From Escallonia rubra (taxonomy: Eukaryota; Streptophyta; Magnoliopsida; Escalloniales; Escalloniaceae): a stretch of DNA of 64,000 nt. The translations under genes were made by a program, and so were the position numbers. The DNA is taken from positions 62,001-126,000 of the forward strand of contig JAVXUO010003159.1 in NCBI GenBank assembly GCA_033065855.1, in the 5' to 3' direction. Shown in pieces: positions 18,091-31,916 of this stretch; position 1 is the stretch's first letter; every line of letters begins with the position of its first letter. The notes beneath the pieces were generated by a model that saw nothing but the letters and a program-made list of their open reading frames with translations, did no database searches and was not told the DNA's origin.

Positions 18091-21000
18091 ATGAGTGACA
18101 GCATGTCTGGACCTCTTGAACGACCCTTTAGGCCCAGTAAGTATCTCTCATGCTGTATCTTCCCCTTATCTATGTTTATGCCTTTTATCTTCTTCAGTGC
18201 TGTGGCTTTCTTTATGCGCTACTCCATTGTCAAACTAATTACCTGCGTAATTTGGTACGTTGGCTAAGAGGATTTTTTCCATCAAAAGGATTGCACATAG
18301 TAATCGTACTTGGATGGAAAAATATGACACATACCATCTTTTACGCTGGTAGTGAAAATTAGACATTTACATCGTCTAAAGAAGCTCCACCTGTGGGAGA
18401 AAGGACAAGGGAAAAGAGGATCATAAACGGATTCAAAATATACTCAACTCTTCTTTCGGAATGCATTTCTTTCTTTTTCTAATGAACAGTTGTCTAAGAC
18501 ATTGAAATCTTTGAAATGGTTTGGTTACCTCAACTGGACCTTGATGGTTAGATCTTCTCATAAAGAAAAAGGCTTTCATTTGCATCTTCTAAAGATTTGT
18601 GCTTGAGAGTCGTTTATTGTAAAATTTGTGAACAGGCCTAGAGAAAATCGACATCGAAAACTCTGAGGATGAGAGGAAGACAAGGCTTGGGTCTCTCAAG
18701 AAGAAGGCAATCAGCGCCTCTACCAAGTTCAGGCATTCCTTGACAAAAAGGGGCAGGAGAAACAGCAGAGTAATGTCCGTAGTGGTTGAGGATGAGCATG
18801 ACGCTGAGGAATTACAGGCAGTAGATGCTCTGCGTCAAGCTCTTATCTTGGAAGAACTACTACCTGCAAAACACGACGATTACCACATGATGCTGAGGTT
18901 TCTTGTTTTCCTATGTTCCTTTTGAGCTCTTTAGTGTTTAGGCAGTTGGGTTGCAACTATGATGCTGATAATCTATTCACTTTGATCCCCTAATATTCAA
19001 ATCAAATTTGAAACCGTGGGGCTGGCACTTCAGCAAGACACCGTTACCACCCAAACTGTTCCTTCACTTCTTTTGTACTATCTAGAGACATCCAGTGGCT
19101 GCAACCACTGTAATTGACTTTTGTTTTTGGAACAGAGCCAAATGTTTGTTGCCTTCTGTTTCTCTTATGTTGCTAGACATAATTTGTACAATAACAGGAA
19201 GAAATAATTGATTTGCTGAGTTGCACAAAAGCAAGAAACCAAAGTTCATATATGACTCGAGTTTAAATTCTACTAGCCACAGGATCATATTTAAGTTACT
19301 AAATCGTGATCTTATTGGTCAGTTGCTTATGATTTCTAGCAGGCCCATCCCACTCTCCATAGTATAGTTTCTATAAGGGGCTTGCTCTTTTATTTCCATA
19401 TAATTGTGGGAGAGGCAGCATTGTGTAATATCTTTGATTGAAGGATATAAGAAAGTTTTTGAGATGCCAACATGTTTGTGTGACAATACAGATTTTTGAA
19501 GGCCAGGAAATTTGATATCGAGAAAAGTAAGCAAATGTGGGCTGACATGATCCAGTGGAGGAAGGACTTTGGTGCAGACACAATTACTGAGGTATCTATG
19601 GCTTTGCATTCGGTCACTGGCTTGGAATCCCATGTCATTTTCGACCGTGTAGTGGAGCTTTATAGTAAGACAACCATAATGTGCATCTGATCTCCTCCCT
19701 TTCTTTATGTTTAGGATTTTGATTTTAAGGAAAAAGATGAGGTCCTCGAATACTATCCACAAGGACATCATGGCGTCGATAAAGACGGACGGCCTGTATA
19801 TATCGAAAGACTTGGTAAAGTTGATCCTACCAAGCTCATGCAAGTCACAACACTCGACCGCTACATCAAGTACCACGTGCAGGAGTTTGAGAGGACCTTC
19901 AATGATAAGCTCCCAGCCTGTTCCATCTCAGCAAAGAAGCACATTGACCAGAGCACGACTATTCTGGATGTGCAAGGAGTGGTATGTGAGGGACTTACAA
20001 TTCTGATTGAACTGATTAAAGATTTAAAGTCCACCTACTTAGATTTAATATGTGGATATTTTATGGTCTTTACTGGCCCTCCTTAACATCCAAATCGCTA
20101 ATACTAACCAGCTAAAGCGGACCATCTTTCCAAAGTGTGCTCCTCCTTTTTGTGTCTCACCTATGAATTGTGAATTCTACCCAAAAAAGGGGGAAAGGGG
20201 GAAGTTGCAGAAAATTTTGGGAGGTTGGATATGTTTCCTATTTACTTTAAGATGATAGTGTCTCGCCTCCTAATATATTGATGGCTCAGGGACTGAAAAA
20301 CTTCAACAAAGCTGCAAGGGACCTTATTCAGCGCCTTCAAAAGATCGACGGCGACAATTATCCTGAGGTACTTACTATGCTAAAGCGTTTTACAGTTTGC
20401 CTCAGTACTATTTATGCTAGTTTTGTACTTCCTAATGTATGTCCGCTATGTAGACATTGTGTCGCATGTATATCATCAATGCTGGGTCAGGCTTCAGGCT
20501 TTTATGGAACACTGTTAAATCATTCCTTGACCCAAAGACCACTGCAAAGATTCATGTAAGCTTTTAATCTTATTTATGTTGGTGCTGCTAAGTGTTTAAA
20601 TCCATCCAATTAAACCATTTAACTAGTCAACGGCTCGTTGCACAGGTTCTAGGCAACAAATATCAAAGCAAATTGCTCGAGATAATTGATGCCAGGTAGT
20701 TTTCTGTCTTTGAAGTATCATTACCCTTGGTTTCTCATCTAATAGCTGGACCCATAGGTTTATATATGGATTATGATAGTTTCTTTATTATGTCGTATAA
20801 CCAAGCTTCTAGATAATAGCACCTCTTAAGTGCAATCAGTGTGGCATTGGCTCGTTAAAATCCTGTTTGGGGCTCACAGCACCTTTGTTATTTTCATCTG
20901 TATCAGTGAGCTACCAGAGTTTTTGGGTGGTACCTGCACTTGTGCAGATAAAGGTGGTTGCATGCGTTCTGATAAGGGCCCATGGAATGATCCAGAGATA

Positions 21001-23797
21001 ATGAAGGTTATTTTCCACCCTTTTCAGTTCTCATTTGAACAGATTTTATGATATTTATCATGGAGAATAATAAAGATATTTATTTGGTGAGCCAGATGGT
21101 CCATAATGGTGAACACAAGTGTTCGACTAAAATCGTGATTCAATCCATTGATGAAAAGACAATTACTGAGGACGATAGTGCTAAACCTAAGGTACCATTT
21201 TCATTTTGGATCACCTCTTACCATTTCTGGAGTTTCCAGCCTATTGAGATATTATGGTATTTACAATAAAAACTAATTACTAATTACTTCTAAATATGGT
21301 ATTTCTGAAGAAGAGCAATCTCAGCCCAGGAACTGACTCTCCCAGGATTTCGAGGGAGTATATAGCGCATCCACAACTCTCTCCTGTTCATGAAGAAGTA
21401 AGTTGCCTTCTGTTCATTACATGTACGCTTTGCATTTTTGCTGATTACGTAGGGAACTTGCTAAGATAGGAATAAGACCGCTGAAATTATTATAGAGATG
21501 GTGCGCACTGGCAGAACTTTGTACATCTCCCTCTATTAAAGTCTGCCAACTTTAACGTTTACAAAAAGCAAATTCCTCCTATTTGACTTTGAGATGGAGT
21601 TAAGGTTATGCTTAGTAAAGAAAGTCTTTCTTCAAGAAACCTTCATCTTCTTTCTTTTTTTGGTCAAATGTCCCTTTATCTCATTGAAGCTCATAACATG
21701 TACAGGTATTTTCAATTTACAAAGACAAAGCTTCATCTTCTTTCAACCTAATCATCCTTATCTTCTATGTCGCCGTGCTCTTCTCTATTTTAAGCTTCCT
21801 CTCTATCCCCTTCAGTAGAAACAGTCTCACTGGCCACTGCGTTTGCGTTATAAAATCAGAATATAGTGGCAGTCAATTCATTTAAGACTGTCAATAGAAG
21901 CCGAAATGTCTTGGAAGTTCATGTTGGGCATTAAGACTTTTGTTAATCCATGATATCTCGTGCATCAAGACTTGTGCTTTAATTGTCTCAAGTGTTGGTG
22001 GTTTGACACCTTTGTTTGGCCAGTATGTTTGTTTTACTATTAAACTGTGTTTGACATTTATCCAAAAAGTTTCTCTCGTCGGAGCTAGAAATTGAATGGA
22101 AAGGGAACACACAACAGATAGCGATAAATTTCCCGTTTACGAATTTTTAGAGGATAGGCCTTGACGCTGCTGTAGTCTAACCTGAAGCAGTCTGTTAATG
22201 ACTCGCTAGTCACTAGAAGTGCAGAAACCTGCAACTGAGCTTGTAAATTCCAACTTCCAAGGCTTCACGTTTTCCATTACCCGATTTCTATTGAACAGAC
22301 AGTATAGCCTTCTTCCTTTTTCTATTTCTCTTTTTTTTTCAGGAAAAAAAGAAAAGTAGAAGCTAAAACCTCCTTTCTTCCTCTTCACTCCTCTGATATG
22401 TGCACTAATGCTGTATCTTTCCATATCTTCTTATTTATAGTTCTACTTCTTCCGATTTATCTTTAGGCCCCCATAACCAAAAACATTCCTGTTGCATACG
22501 AGCCCGATGATTACATACCGATGGTTGACAAGGCCGTGGATGCAGCTTGGCCAAAATCGGTACAGTGCGACAAGTTTGCCTTTTCTAAAGGTACTTACTT
22601 CGTTCTTCATATGCTTATAATTATTGGTCCAGGTTCGATCAAGGTATGCTAGGTTAGATATGTTCACATATATGGTTTTCTTGGTTGCCGATGCTTTAAA
22701 CTACTCTGCATGATCAATTAATTCAGACTTGTTTGGTGTTGTTCTGGAGGAACAACATTGTTAACCTATCTATCCCAAATATGATCAGCCATTTTGTATC
22801 CTGATTTGTCTTCCTTTCGCTTGAAGGTACAGACTATTTTACCATCCACGACGCTTGCAAGCCCTCTGAAGGACTGAGCAATCAGATATTTACCGGGTTG
22901 ATAACCTTTGTGATGGGCATTGTCACAATGATTCGCTTGACGCGCAACATGCCAAGAAAGCTTACAGATGCTACCCTCTACTCCAGTTCCTTGTACGGAG
23001 ATGATGCTATGATCAAAGGCCAGGCACATCCCTACCAGTTATCAGCACCCGCCATCTCCAGCGCTGAATACTTCACCATGATGAAGCGCATGGGTGAACT
23101 AGAGGAGAAGGTAACTGTTCTCAGCAAGAAACCTTTATCCATGCCACCTGAGAAAGAGGAAATGCTGAACACTGCTCTCACTCGTGTTGATGCCTTGGAG
23201 CAAGAGCTTTCAGCAGCAAAGAAGGTATGTATCTGCTTCTCGTGAATGCTTACATGTTTGTCCTGATTTAGACCAAGGAGGAGAGCAAAAGCAGAAAATG
23301 AGCAAGCACTAGAAAGTTGCATGATGCAACTTAACTCTCTTTAAAATCTAGTATCGAGAATTATGTTCTCACTCCACTTTTAAACGAACCCGCTACATCT
23401 TGTCATTTAAAACCAAATTAATAGTCTTTTCAGAGTGGGCTAGTTGAACATTGGAGTGGAAATATCATTTGCTTTAGTCAACTCATTTGATATGGGACTT
23501 GGTCCTTTACCAGCTTCTGAGATGTGACAATATGGCAAACACAACTTGTCTTAGATTTATCACATGAAATGATGATGGTATGGGATAGGAGTCTGTACAC
23601 ATTTCTAGCTTTAATTCGGTTAATTAGACTTGATGGTAACATTATGCAACTGCTTAAAACGTGATTGGAGGTGTTTATAATACTTGGTTTTTCCTTTCAC
23701 GCTGGTGCAGGCTCTTGAGGACTCGCTTGCTCGACAAGAAGAGCTCCTAGCCTACATTGACAAGAAGAAGAAGAAGAAGAAGTTTTTCGGCTTTTAA
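18091..23797 (+). CDS. SFH: Sec14-like phosphatidylinositol/phosphatidylcholine transfer protein (SFH)
   Basis: Sec14-nodulin protein that binds and exchanges phosphatidylinositol and phosphatidylcholine and links lipid metabolism to phosphoinositide signalling. Thirteen exons: 18091-18136, 18636-18897, 19492-19591, 19715-19981, 20290-20367, 20454-20555, 20646-20695, 20907-21006, 21096-21191, 21311-21397, 22467-22590, 22827-23224, 23711-23797; 598 aa with consistent phase. Visible are an N-terminal basic region with [16 protein letters not shown], a CRAL-TRIO-N part (about 85-135), the Sec14 lipid-binding domain (about 145-335, with [22 protein letters not shown] and [14 protein letters not shown]), and the Cys-rich [15 protein letters not shown]-terminal to these come a hydrophobic stretch (about 458-476), a coiled coil (about 520-585) and a [11 protein letters not shown] tail expected to bind acidic phosphoinositides. 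The first in-frame ATG is at 18,091; a second ATG four codons on starts MSGPLE, the usual family start. It converges with the next, paralogous gene. Confidence 0.95.
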
Positions 23798-23997
23798 ATG
23801 CAGAATTGAATACGAATTTAAGGCGATCAGCACCAACTTTAAGGGGCGAAGAAACTTTTGAGAATAATCTTAGAAGTGGTGTCTTTGTTGATTTTCAGCC
23901 TCATGAGTGCTGTCCAACGAACTACGTTGTGTGCTTTGAAAAACATTCAATTCAAAGCTTCTCTGTATAATATGCCATTTTAACCGTGTGTGCGCTA

Positions 23998-24003
23998 AAT
24001 AAA
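23998..24003 (+). terminator. Possible poly(A) signal of SFH1
   Basis: AATAAA about 200 bp after the SFH1 stop codon, within the 643-bp gap separating the two convergent SFH genes. It is placed by motif only. Confidence 0.4.
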
Positions 24004-24440
24004 TCTTGTCGTGATTGTACGTGAGATTGGTCGCTGAAGGGTGGCAACACAATGCCCCTCAAGCCTACACTGACCAGCTAATTTGTCAAGCTTTTAATAT
24101 ATTCATTTGAGAAACTACTATAAAGCACCAGAAGTTCACATTGCACTTCAATATATATCTTTTTCAACGAAGATTGTCAAGTCGCCCTTTGGTCCTGAAA
24201 CCCACTCATTTTACAATCATAAAGAAAAGGGCTTTTGTCGCTTCAACATGTATTTAGAACACACAGCAAGTTAGCAAACTCAGTTCATTGAACTTCCACT
24301 CAACATGAACTCACATCCTTGGAAACAAATCCTCTCCACTCCAATTACCATCGGTGTTTGTTAAACGTACGTATACCGAAATTTGAGAACAGCCAAGTAC
24401 AATCTCACACTTCGAAGCTCCATGTCGAACACAATTTAAT

Positions 24441-27400
24441 TCACCAGCAGAACTTCTTCTTCTGCTTGACATGCAGCAATAAACAAATCAGACATATATC
24501 TCATTTGTCGAAGATTTGACGTGTGATTGTGTGTGTGAGTGTGTCTGAGAGAAATAGAGAGAGAACGAGAGAGAGGGATGAGAAGTCGTGCAATTGTTAG
24601 AAGTATATATCAACTAACCCGAAACTTGGCTTCTTCTTGACTGTCTATGTAAGCAAGCAGGTCCTCTTGCCTCATTAAAGCCTCATGCAGCGCCTACTCA
24701 AAAGAAGCATGCGTATTGTCAGCATCAGAACCAAAGTGTGTGCAATGTACACATGATGCTAGAATTATCAAACAAATGAAAGCCAGCAGAGAAACAAATT
24801 ATGCATAATACCCCCTCGACTCCAAAGTTTTGGGTCCTTGGACTTCTCAGCTAATTCCTACGGATACAATTGTACTTAACATTGAATTTGGCTCAAATCG
24901 TAATTCAAAATATAATAAGCATTATTTGAAAGAGGCTACATCTAGCCAATGTGTATGTGCAACTTCTAACTAAGCAAGTTTGTTAGGAGTTCGAATGGCC
25001 CCGACAAGAGAAGGCAGGCTAGACAATTCAAAGTAAAGTCAACAGTGAATCTTTGTAAACATGAGCTGACAAAGTACTAGAGAAAGGCAAAAACGATTTA
25101 CAGTAGCCATTCAAATTATAGAAGCATGTAAATCATAAAGATGACATAAACTTTAGACCTTCTGATCTCGTTACCAGCAGTTGTAAGCATAAAAAAGGCC
25201 AGGGGCTGGTAGACAACCTACTTGTCATTACACTTCTTCTGTTGATTAAACCTAATCTTACAGAATGCATGAATCAGTGGCAGTGTCGCATGGGAGTTCA
25301 CACATTTTAGCCAGTGGTTAAGCCTTGTAAGACACACATACAATTAGGTTATGACAATTAAAGCAGAAAGATATCGAATCATATCTGCTTTGACCTAAAA
25401 GCTTAGTAATGCCAGTGATGCAAGGCAAAGTCGGCTCTGTGGTGTCGCATCGTACTTCATACATGTAAACCACCATACTGGTTAAGCCTCGTAACACAGA
25501 CTTACAACCGGGTTATTACAAATAAAGCAGAAAGATGTCAAATATATGCAGTGCTTGACCTAAAAGCTTAGAAGTTACTTGGCAATCATGATGTTCACAG
25601 CAAACAGAATAAATTCCATCTAGAGTGCATTTACCTTTTTGGTTGCAATTAACTCTGCTTCTAGGGCATCCACACGGCAAACAGCAGCATTCAGCAGCTC
25701 TGCTTTTTCATAAGGCATCTCAGATGGCTTTGCTTTAAGCGTATCAACCTTCTCTTCAAGTTCACCTAGTCTTTTCAGAACAGAAGAGAGGAGTTCTGTC
25801 TGTCTAAATGTTGGCGTTGGTGAAGGGGGGCGGAACTCCTCTTTGGGCATTGCATCGAGGGAAAGTTCCTGAATGCTTTGGTCATGATCACTGAATGTGT
25901 TGGGAAGCTTCTTGGTTACCCGTTGTAACACTGGATAGAAGAGTGTGAAAAGAGTCATGAAGAAGGCCATAAGCATAGCCAAAACCCGGGCACGAAGTCC
26001 ATCCGGTGCCTTCTGAGTAGCAGGTGGTGTTGGTGTCCCTGAATTGGATATTCCGAAACCATCTTTAGTTACTATCCTCATACCAGTATCAAATATGCTT
26101 TTACAAGCAACATTATCAGATAGATCTTGGACTTTAAGCACTAAAACTTGTTTATGAACCACTGGCAAACTACCCAAAACTGCTGGCATACAATTTTTTA
26201 ACATGAAGAATGGGTATATTCGAATAATTGCCAAGCGATACAGCCCTAGACGGAGAGAATAACAAAATGTGAATTATGTAGGTATCAAGCTATAATTGGA
26301 ACAGGGCTTAAAGTACCAAGGAAGCTACAACTTCAATCCAAAGAGTGGGTGAGGAGAAATTTTGCGCTCACAAAAACATGTTTTATCGTAAAACTTTCCT
26401 GGCATAATTGGAGAAGATAGGTTCCCCTTCTAACATTGGTAGATCACTGTGGAATATAAACATTTTCTGAAAAGGATAAATATAAACCAGCTAAGTGGGA
26501 GTCGCTAACCTTTGGAAGCATAAGGCTTTGGAACAGATGATTGCTTCTTCCATCCAGCATCAACAGCCTTGTCTACCATGGGAACATATTCATCATATCC
26601 TGGGAAGCTACTTGCATAGTTTGCTGCTCCAATTATCTTAGCCTGTTTATCCAGACAAGTACGCTACAAGGTAAGTAGCTGCGAAAATAACTCTTAAGAA
26701 ATCTTTACCAGATAGAGAACTTTTGACTAGACCCCGTATAATAGGGGAAACCAACTGAAGTATCAAAAACAAGAAACTATGTATTGTTTACTGATTAGAA
26801 AAGTACGAAAAAGTTCTGCTCCGTCCACGTCAAAATCATTTTTACTATACAAAATCATACATCTACCCTTAACATAGGCCAGAGAGTAATCACAAAGTAG
26901 GAAGTTAAAGATCTACCTCTTCACGAACAGGAGTCAACCGAAGCTGTGAATAACTCCTCACTGCTTTTGGGGAAGCAATATCTTCAGCTTCAGATCCTGA
27001 CTCAGCAGTGGAGGTATCACTGCCTTTCATCTGCTTCAATACAAGGCAATTTAACAATCCTCGAAGACATATATGAAATAAAGATGCATGCAAGGTACAC
27101 TTAAACCAAGAGCTCATACCATTGCGTATTGGGGTTTAGCATAGGCAACTACCTTCCCTTCACCATTTAAAACTTTAACCACCTGTCTGCCACGGCGCGC
27201 TTCTCCATTAAGAACCATCTGCATCGTAATGGCCATGAAGAGTCCATTAGGAAAAGTTGGTCACGCTGAGAAATCTAAAATTAGGTGCTCTACATATTTA
27301 AATCAGCTTAAGAAGGAATAAAGGAAGTAGCCAAGGCTACTGCAGAACCTTCAAGATATCTGGATTTCTCCATGGCCCTTTATCAGAACGAAGACAACCC

Positions 27401-30400
27401 CCTTGATCTGCACAGGTACAGGCACCACCCAGAAATTCTGGCAATTCACTGTACGAGCCCCAAAGAAGATGCAGTAACAGGGTCATAATATGATAACGCA
27501 ACAAAAAAAAAAAATTCCACAATATTTTTGTAAGATTCGATCAGCATAAGAAATCATGAACAAGTAAACAACATAACCCCAATACCTGGCATCTATTATC
27601 TCAAGCAACTTGTTCTGGTACTTATTGCCAAGAACCTAACAAGAGATTCAGTTATTAAGGAAAATCAATATTGAGGTAACTTATCCAGGAATGCTTCTAA
27701 ATGGTGGAAGGAGAGAGTATCAACATACATGAATCTTCGAAGTGGTTTTGGGATCGAGAAAAGTTTTTACAGTATTCCAGAGAAGTCTAAAACCAGGACC
27801 AGCATTGATGATAAACATTTGGTGGAGTGTCTGCAGCAATCAATAGGGCAACAAAACCAGGTAAATATGCTGATTTAATCTTAACGCAAATAATAAAAAT
27901 TGAAAGAAGTGAACATATACAAGTAATTCAGTTCCACTGTTCCAGTGATTAAGCTTACTTCAGGATAATTGTCGCCATCAATCTTCTGTAGCCGCATAAT
28001 GAGTTCCCTTGCGCTCTTGGTGAAGTTCTTCAATCCCTGAATGATTAACAGTATTGCATAAAAGACAGAAAGTAATGCAAAATCTACAGACGTCAATCAC
28101 GGTTTTATTTTATTTTTTTTGTTAGAAGATAAAAAAAGTGCAGATGGTGAGACATACCACGCCTTGAACATCTAAAATCGTTGTGCTCGAATCAATATGC
28201 CTTTTTGCAGCAATTGTGCACGCTGGAAACTTGATAGCAAAGCTTTTCTCAAACTCGCGGACATGGTATCTAATGTAGCGATCCAAGGTTGTAACTTGCA
28301 TAAGTTTGTTAGGATCGACCTTCCCTAATCTTTCAATGTAGAGAGGTCTTCCCTCTTTATCTACACCATGATAACCATGGGGATAGTACTTCAGAACTTC
28401 ATTCAACTCTTTAAATTCAAAGTCCTGACAAACACATCCATGCAATTTAGCATGTCAGGTCGAAACTAAGATAAGCACCAGGGGTGCCACATGTCAAAAA
28501 AGGCGTCTCCTGGCGTAGTAAAATCCAACCCATTGAACATTCATAAGTAATTACCTCTAGAATTGTGTCAGAACCAAAATCCTTCCTCCACTGAACCATT
28601 TCAGTCCACATATGCTTTGCTTTCTCAATGTCAAACTTCCTCGCTTTAAGAAACCTGAAAATAATCCTTAACACTTAAAATGAGATAATACAGGGCAGAA
28701 TTGAAAATACCAGGTCCTAAGACTGATATAGGAAAATAAATAACAGTTCATTCTCTCCGCAAAATTGTGGACAAGTGGATGCCTTGAGACCCATCTGACA
28801 TTTAACCATTTAGCGAACAAGTCTTACACCTATTTTTTTGGTTAACGGAAGGATGGATGGTTTATAGGTATCTCAACCCATATTTGTCAATGATACTTGA
28901 TACACTCATAAAACAAAAGTTCTTGATTCACTACATTTCCTCTTTTTTGGTCTCCTCCCTTTTGATAGGTTGTTCGTTACCTTTCTACTTATACTCCTAG
29001 TAGAACTGTAGAATTGAATGAGAAACGGTTCAAAAATTTTAGCTCCCCGGAATTTCCCAAATTATTCTTCACACAAGAATCTCTATTCAACCCAGTATCG
29101 ATGTGGTGAAGATAATAAAATGCTTTGCAAAATCAGACTGAATAAGTGCTAAATACTTAAAAGGAGCAGGAGTATGTGAAATGCTACGACAATAATCAAA
29201 CATGATTGTACTACACCAAATGCTAGAGAAGCCCAACAAACGGAAATAAATGAAGATGAGGCACGGGTTGTCAACCAAAAAAGCAGAAAGGCACATTGAG
29301 AAGCAAAGTAGCACTTACTAGATATATAAGTTACTTGGTATAAAGTTAATGAGATAATGAAAACACACAAAGTATCTATCACTTGAAATCATTGAGAAAC
29401 ATATGAGGTCAATATACTGGCTCCTCGTGAAGGGTAAAAGAGCATAGGTAATCTTTCTACCTCAAAATTCAATCTCTGTCTCTGCAAAGCTTCTTTGAGC
29501 CATCTACGATAGTAGAACTAAGTAGATTGACAAAAACCTTTGCATGTACTGATTCATGAGGCAGAGGATATGCCTTTAATTATACAGGAAATGATAATCC
29601 AACCCCACGTCATCAAATGGCAATTGTAAGCTCCATTTGAAAAATGGATCCTGCTGTTATCCGTACGAAAACGCTCTTTTTGTCTTGTAAAAAATATGAA
29701 AATGTCATCCAAACATAGCCTTGATTTCACGGCCTAATCCAAAACATACCTCAACAACACATGATAATCATCGTGTTTTTCGGGAAGCAATTCATCCAGA
29801 ACCAATGCTTGTCGAAATGCATCTACGAGCCGTAGCTCCTCAGCATCACGAATATCCTCAATTGATACAGAGCTAACTCGACCATCACTCTTTCTTCTAC
29901 TGCTCTTTTTCTTGAGAGAATGCTTGAACTTGGTAGATGCATTTAGTGCTTTCTTTTTCAACGAACCAATTCGCGTCCTCCTTTCATCCTCTGAGTTCTC
30001 AAAATCAGATTTTCTTTCTCTTCTTTCATCATTACCAGAAGATCCCTCAAAGCCTGTTAGATAGCAACATGTACTCAGATGTTTAGTGAAAATATTCACA
30101 GGAAACCTCACTAATATGATGTAAGAGCAACACTTCCTCCCTAAATTGAGTAATTACGTTTATTTTATGCTTGATGAATATGCAAAAGTCATGTTTAAGA
30201 TGAAATATTTCTCAAACAGCTCATGGCGTAAAGAGAATGATGTTACGATACTTGAAATGTATCGTCCAGTTAATCTACTTCAATAAGCTCCTCAAGAAGT
30301 ATGCATTCCTAAAAAAATCAGGTACCAGGAGTGTATACTCCATCCATACCAAATATAGCATAGTACTGCATAGTTTAAGACGTTTATACCAACTAATACT

Positions 30401-31118
30401 TCAAGTAATAGAGGATTGCAGAGTGGAGAAGCAATCGATATCATAGTATCCATGAATATTGAAAAATATCGCCGACCTATCAAGAACGGACCGCTCATAA
30501 CAGCACGCAAAAGAAACGTAAAATGCATCTGTCTGCCCGCTACGCATTCCACAACTTTTCTCGTGAAACATGAGGAACCTCTTAATTAAGTATGGGTGTG
30601 GCCTCCTCCTCCTCCCCAACGGGGAAGTACCCAAGCATGGATCTTAGTGTCGTAACAACAATAATCAGCTAAATAGACATCCAAAAAATGAAACCCTAGC
30701 TTCACTACTTGAAGGCCAAAAGTAATAAAAACAAAAAAAAAGAGGAAGAAGAAACAAAGAAAGAACTAGCTTCAAAGAATCCATTGACCTCAACAGGATA
30801 AAACTCTTATGTAGACCTTTCATCACCTCATGGAGAATTAATCTTTCACACCACCAGAATTTACTTTTAACTGGGCCATCTAAAGAAACAAACCCAACCG
30901 ACAGCTCATTGAGCGGCATACCCATCGCCTCAGCCCAAGAAAAGAACCCAAATTCAAGAACAAATTCTGAAGTTCCAAACCCACAAACACCCATAAACAC
31001 GTGTGCATACAGTGAAACCCTAGGCTCTGAACTAAATGCAGATCAGCAACAAGAAGACCACCATAACAAAGCAGAGAAACTCACAAGGCCTGGCGAATCG
31101 ATCCAACGGTCCAGACAT
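24441..31118 (-). CDS. SFH: Second Sec14-like transfer protein (SFH), convergent paralogue
   Basis: Same family as the preceding gene but a different subclade. Fourteen exons: 31118-31085, 30053-29750, 28654-28555, 28424-28158, 28036-27959, 27830-27729, 27635-27586, 27448-27349, 27218-27120, 27030-26917, 26642-26510, 26038-25635, 24693-24619, 24461-24441; 626 aa. Internal exon sizes (100, 267, 78, 102, 50, 100 bp) equal those of the neighbour exactly. It starts [15 protein letters not shown], the family start. The Sec14 domain is about 155-345; [14 protein letters not shown] follows; a hydrophobic stretch lies at about 479-498 ([20 protein letters not shown]); a coiled coil follows; the tail is KKKFCW. 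Two points are open. Exon 12 could start at 26,245 instead, adding 69 in-frame codons. The last exon acceptor could lie 3 bp upstream (adds Q). Confidence 0.93.
25276..25590. repeat. Tandem duplication in SFH2 intron 12
   Basis: Two diverged copies of about 157 bp (25,276-25,431 and 25,432-25,590) lie in the intron between exons 12 and 13. Shared ordered words include GTGTCGCAT, GGTTAAGCCT, AAAGCAGAAAGAT and TGACCTAAAAGCTTAG. There is no coding potential. Confidence 0.65.
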
Positions 31119-31916
31119 GGCTCCCGGCTAGCACAGAAACCGAGCACAAACAGACTCCCAAATCTTTGATGACGACTCAATCGAGCATACCCGGCAGAAA
31201 ATCGGCACGCTGCAAGAACTACATTCCGGTCAAGAACCCCCTAAACAAAGTTTAAGTAAGACGAAAGGCTACAAAGAAATTCAACTGTGTTCCGTAGCCG
31301 AGAATAAAAGTGCAGATGGCAGTACAGTACCTCGAAAGCAATCCTGCCGCGAATCACGAGGTTGATCGGACGGCAATTAATGCGACGACAGCCGATCTGC
31401 AGACCGTAACGGACTTGCGGTACATTAATGGCCGAAAAGACCCGATTAAATAATGCTATTCAAATACTGGAGATAAATATCAAATCGCCAGCGTCGGCGA
31501 TATGAGAGAGAGACAGAGAGGGCGCAAGGGGAAAGAGAAAGAGGGTTTTATTTTTCTTATGCTTTTTTTAGCTGGGGGATGGAGTATGTGGGGCCTACTG
31601 ATGAGTGAGGTGGGTGGCACACGTGGCAGGCGGAGCGTGATGTGTGGACGGAACGAGGAATTTGCCGGCGGTGGGGGTGGAGTAATAGCCGCCGCAGCGG
31701 GGGGGTGGTTTGTGTAATTGGGTAATGATTTGGTCAGCGGCGATGGATCAGGACCCGATGGACTCTTTAGGTTCGTTACCAATTGAACTGCTATGAGTTA
31801 TGACCCATAGCTTTAGCACGTGTTGGTTTGAAACTGTGAGGATAGTGTCGTGTACCAAGCCTAATTTGATTACAGATACCGTATGATCCACACAATTATT
31901 CTCTGACTTCTACGTC
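31119..31916. other. SFH2 upstream region
   Basis: Leader and promoter side of the minus-strand SFH gene. On the minus strand it is CT-rich near 31,500-31,560, and an AAAATAAAAC word lies near 31,550. A GC-rich GGCGG patch follows (31,600-31,740) with chance open frames on both strands. No separate gene is supported. Confidence 0.45.

Noticed and set aside
19319-19876. 185-codon minus-strand frame
   Set aside because: It is the shadow of SFH1 exons 3-4 and the intervening intron on the other strand.
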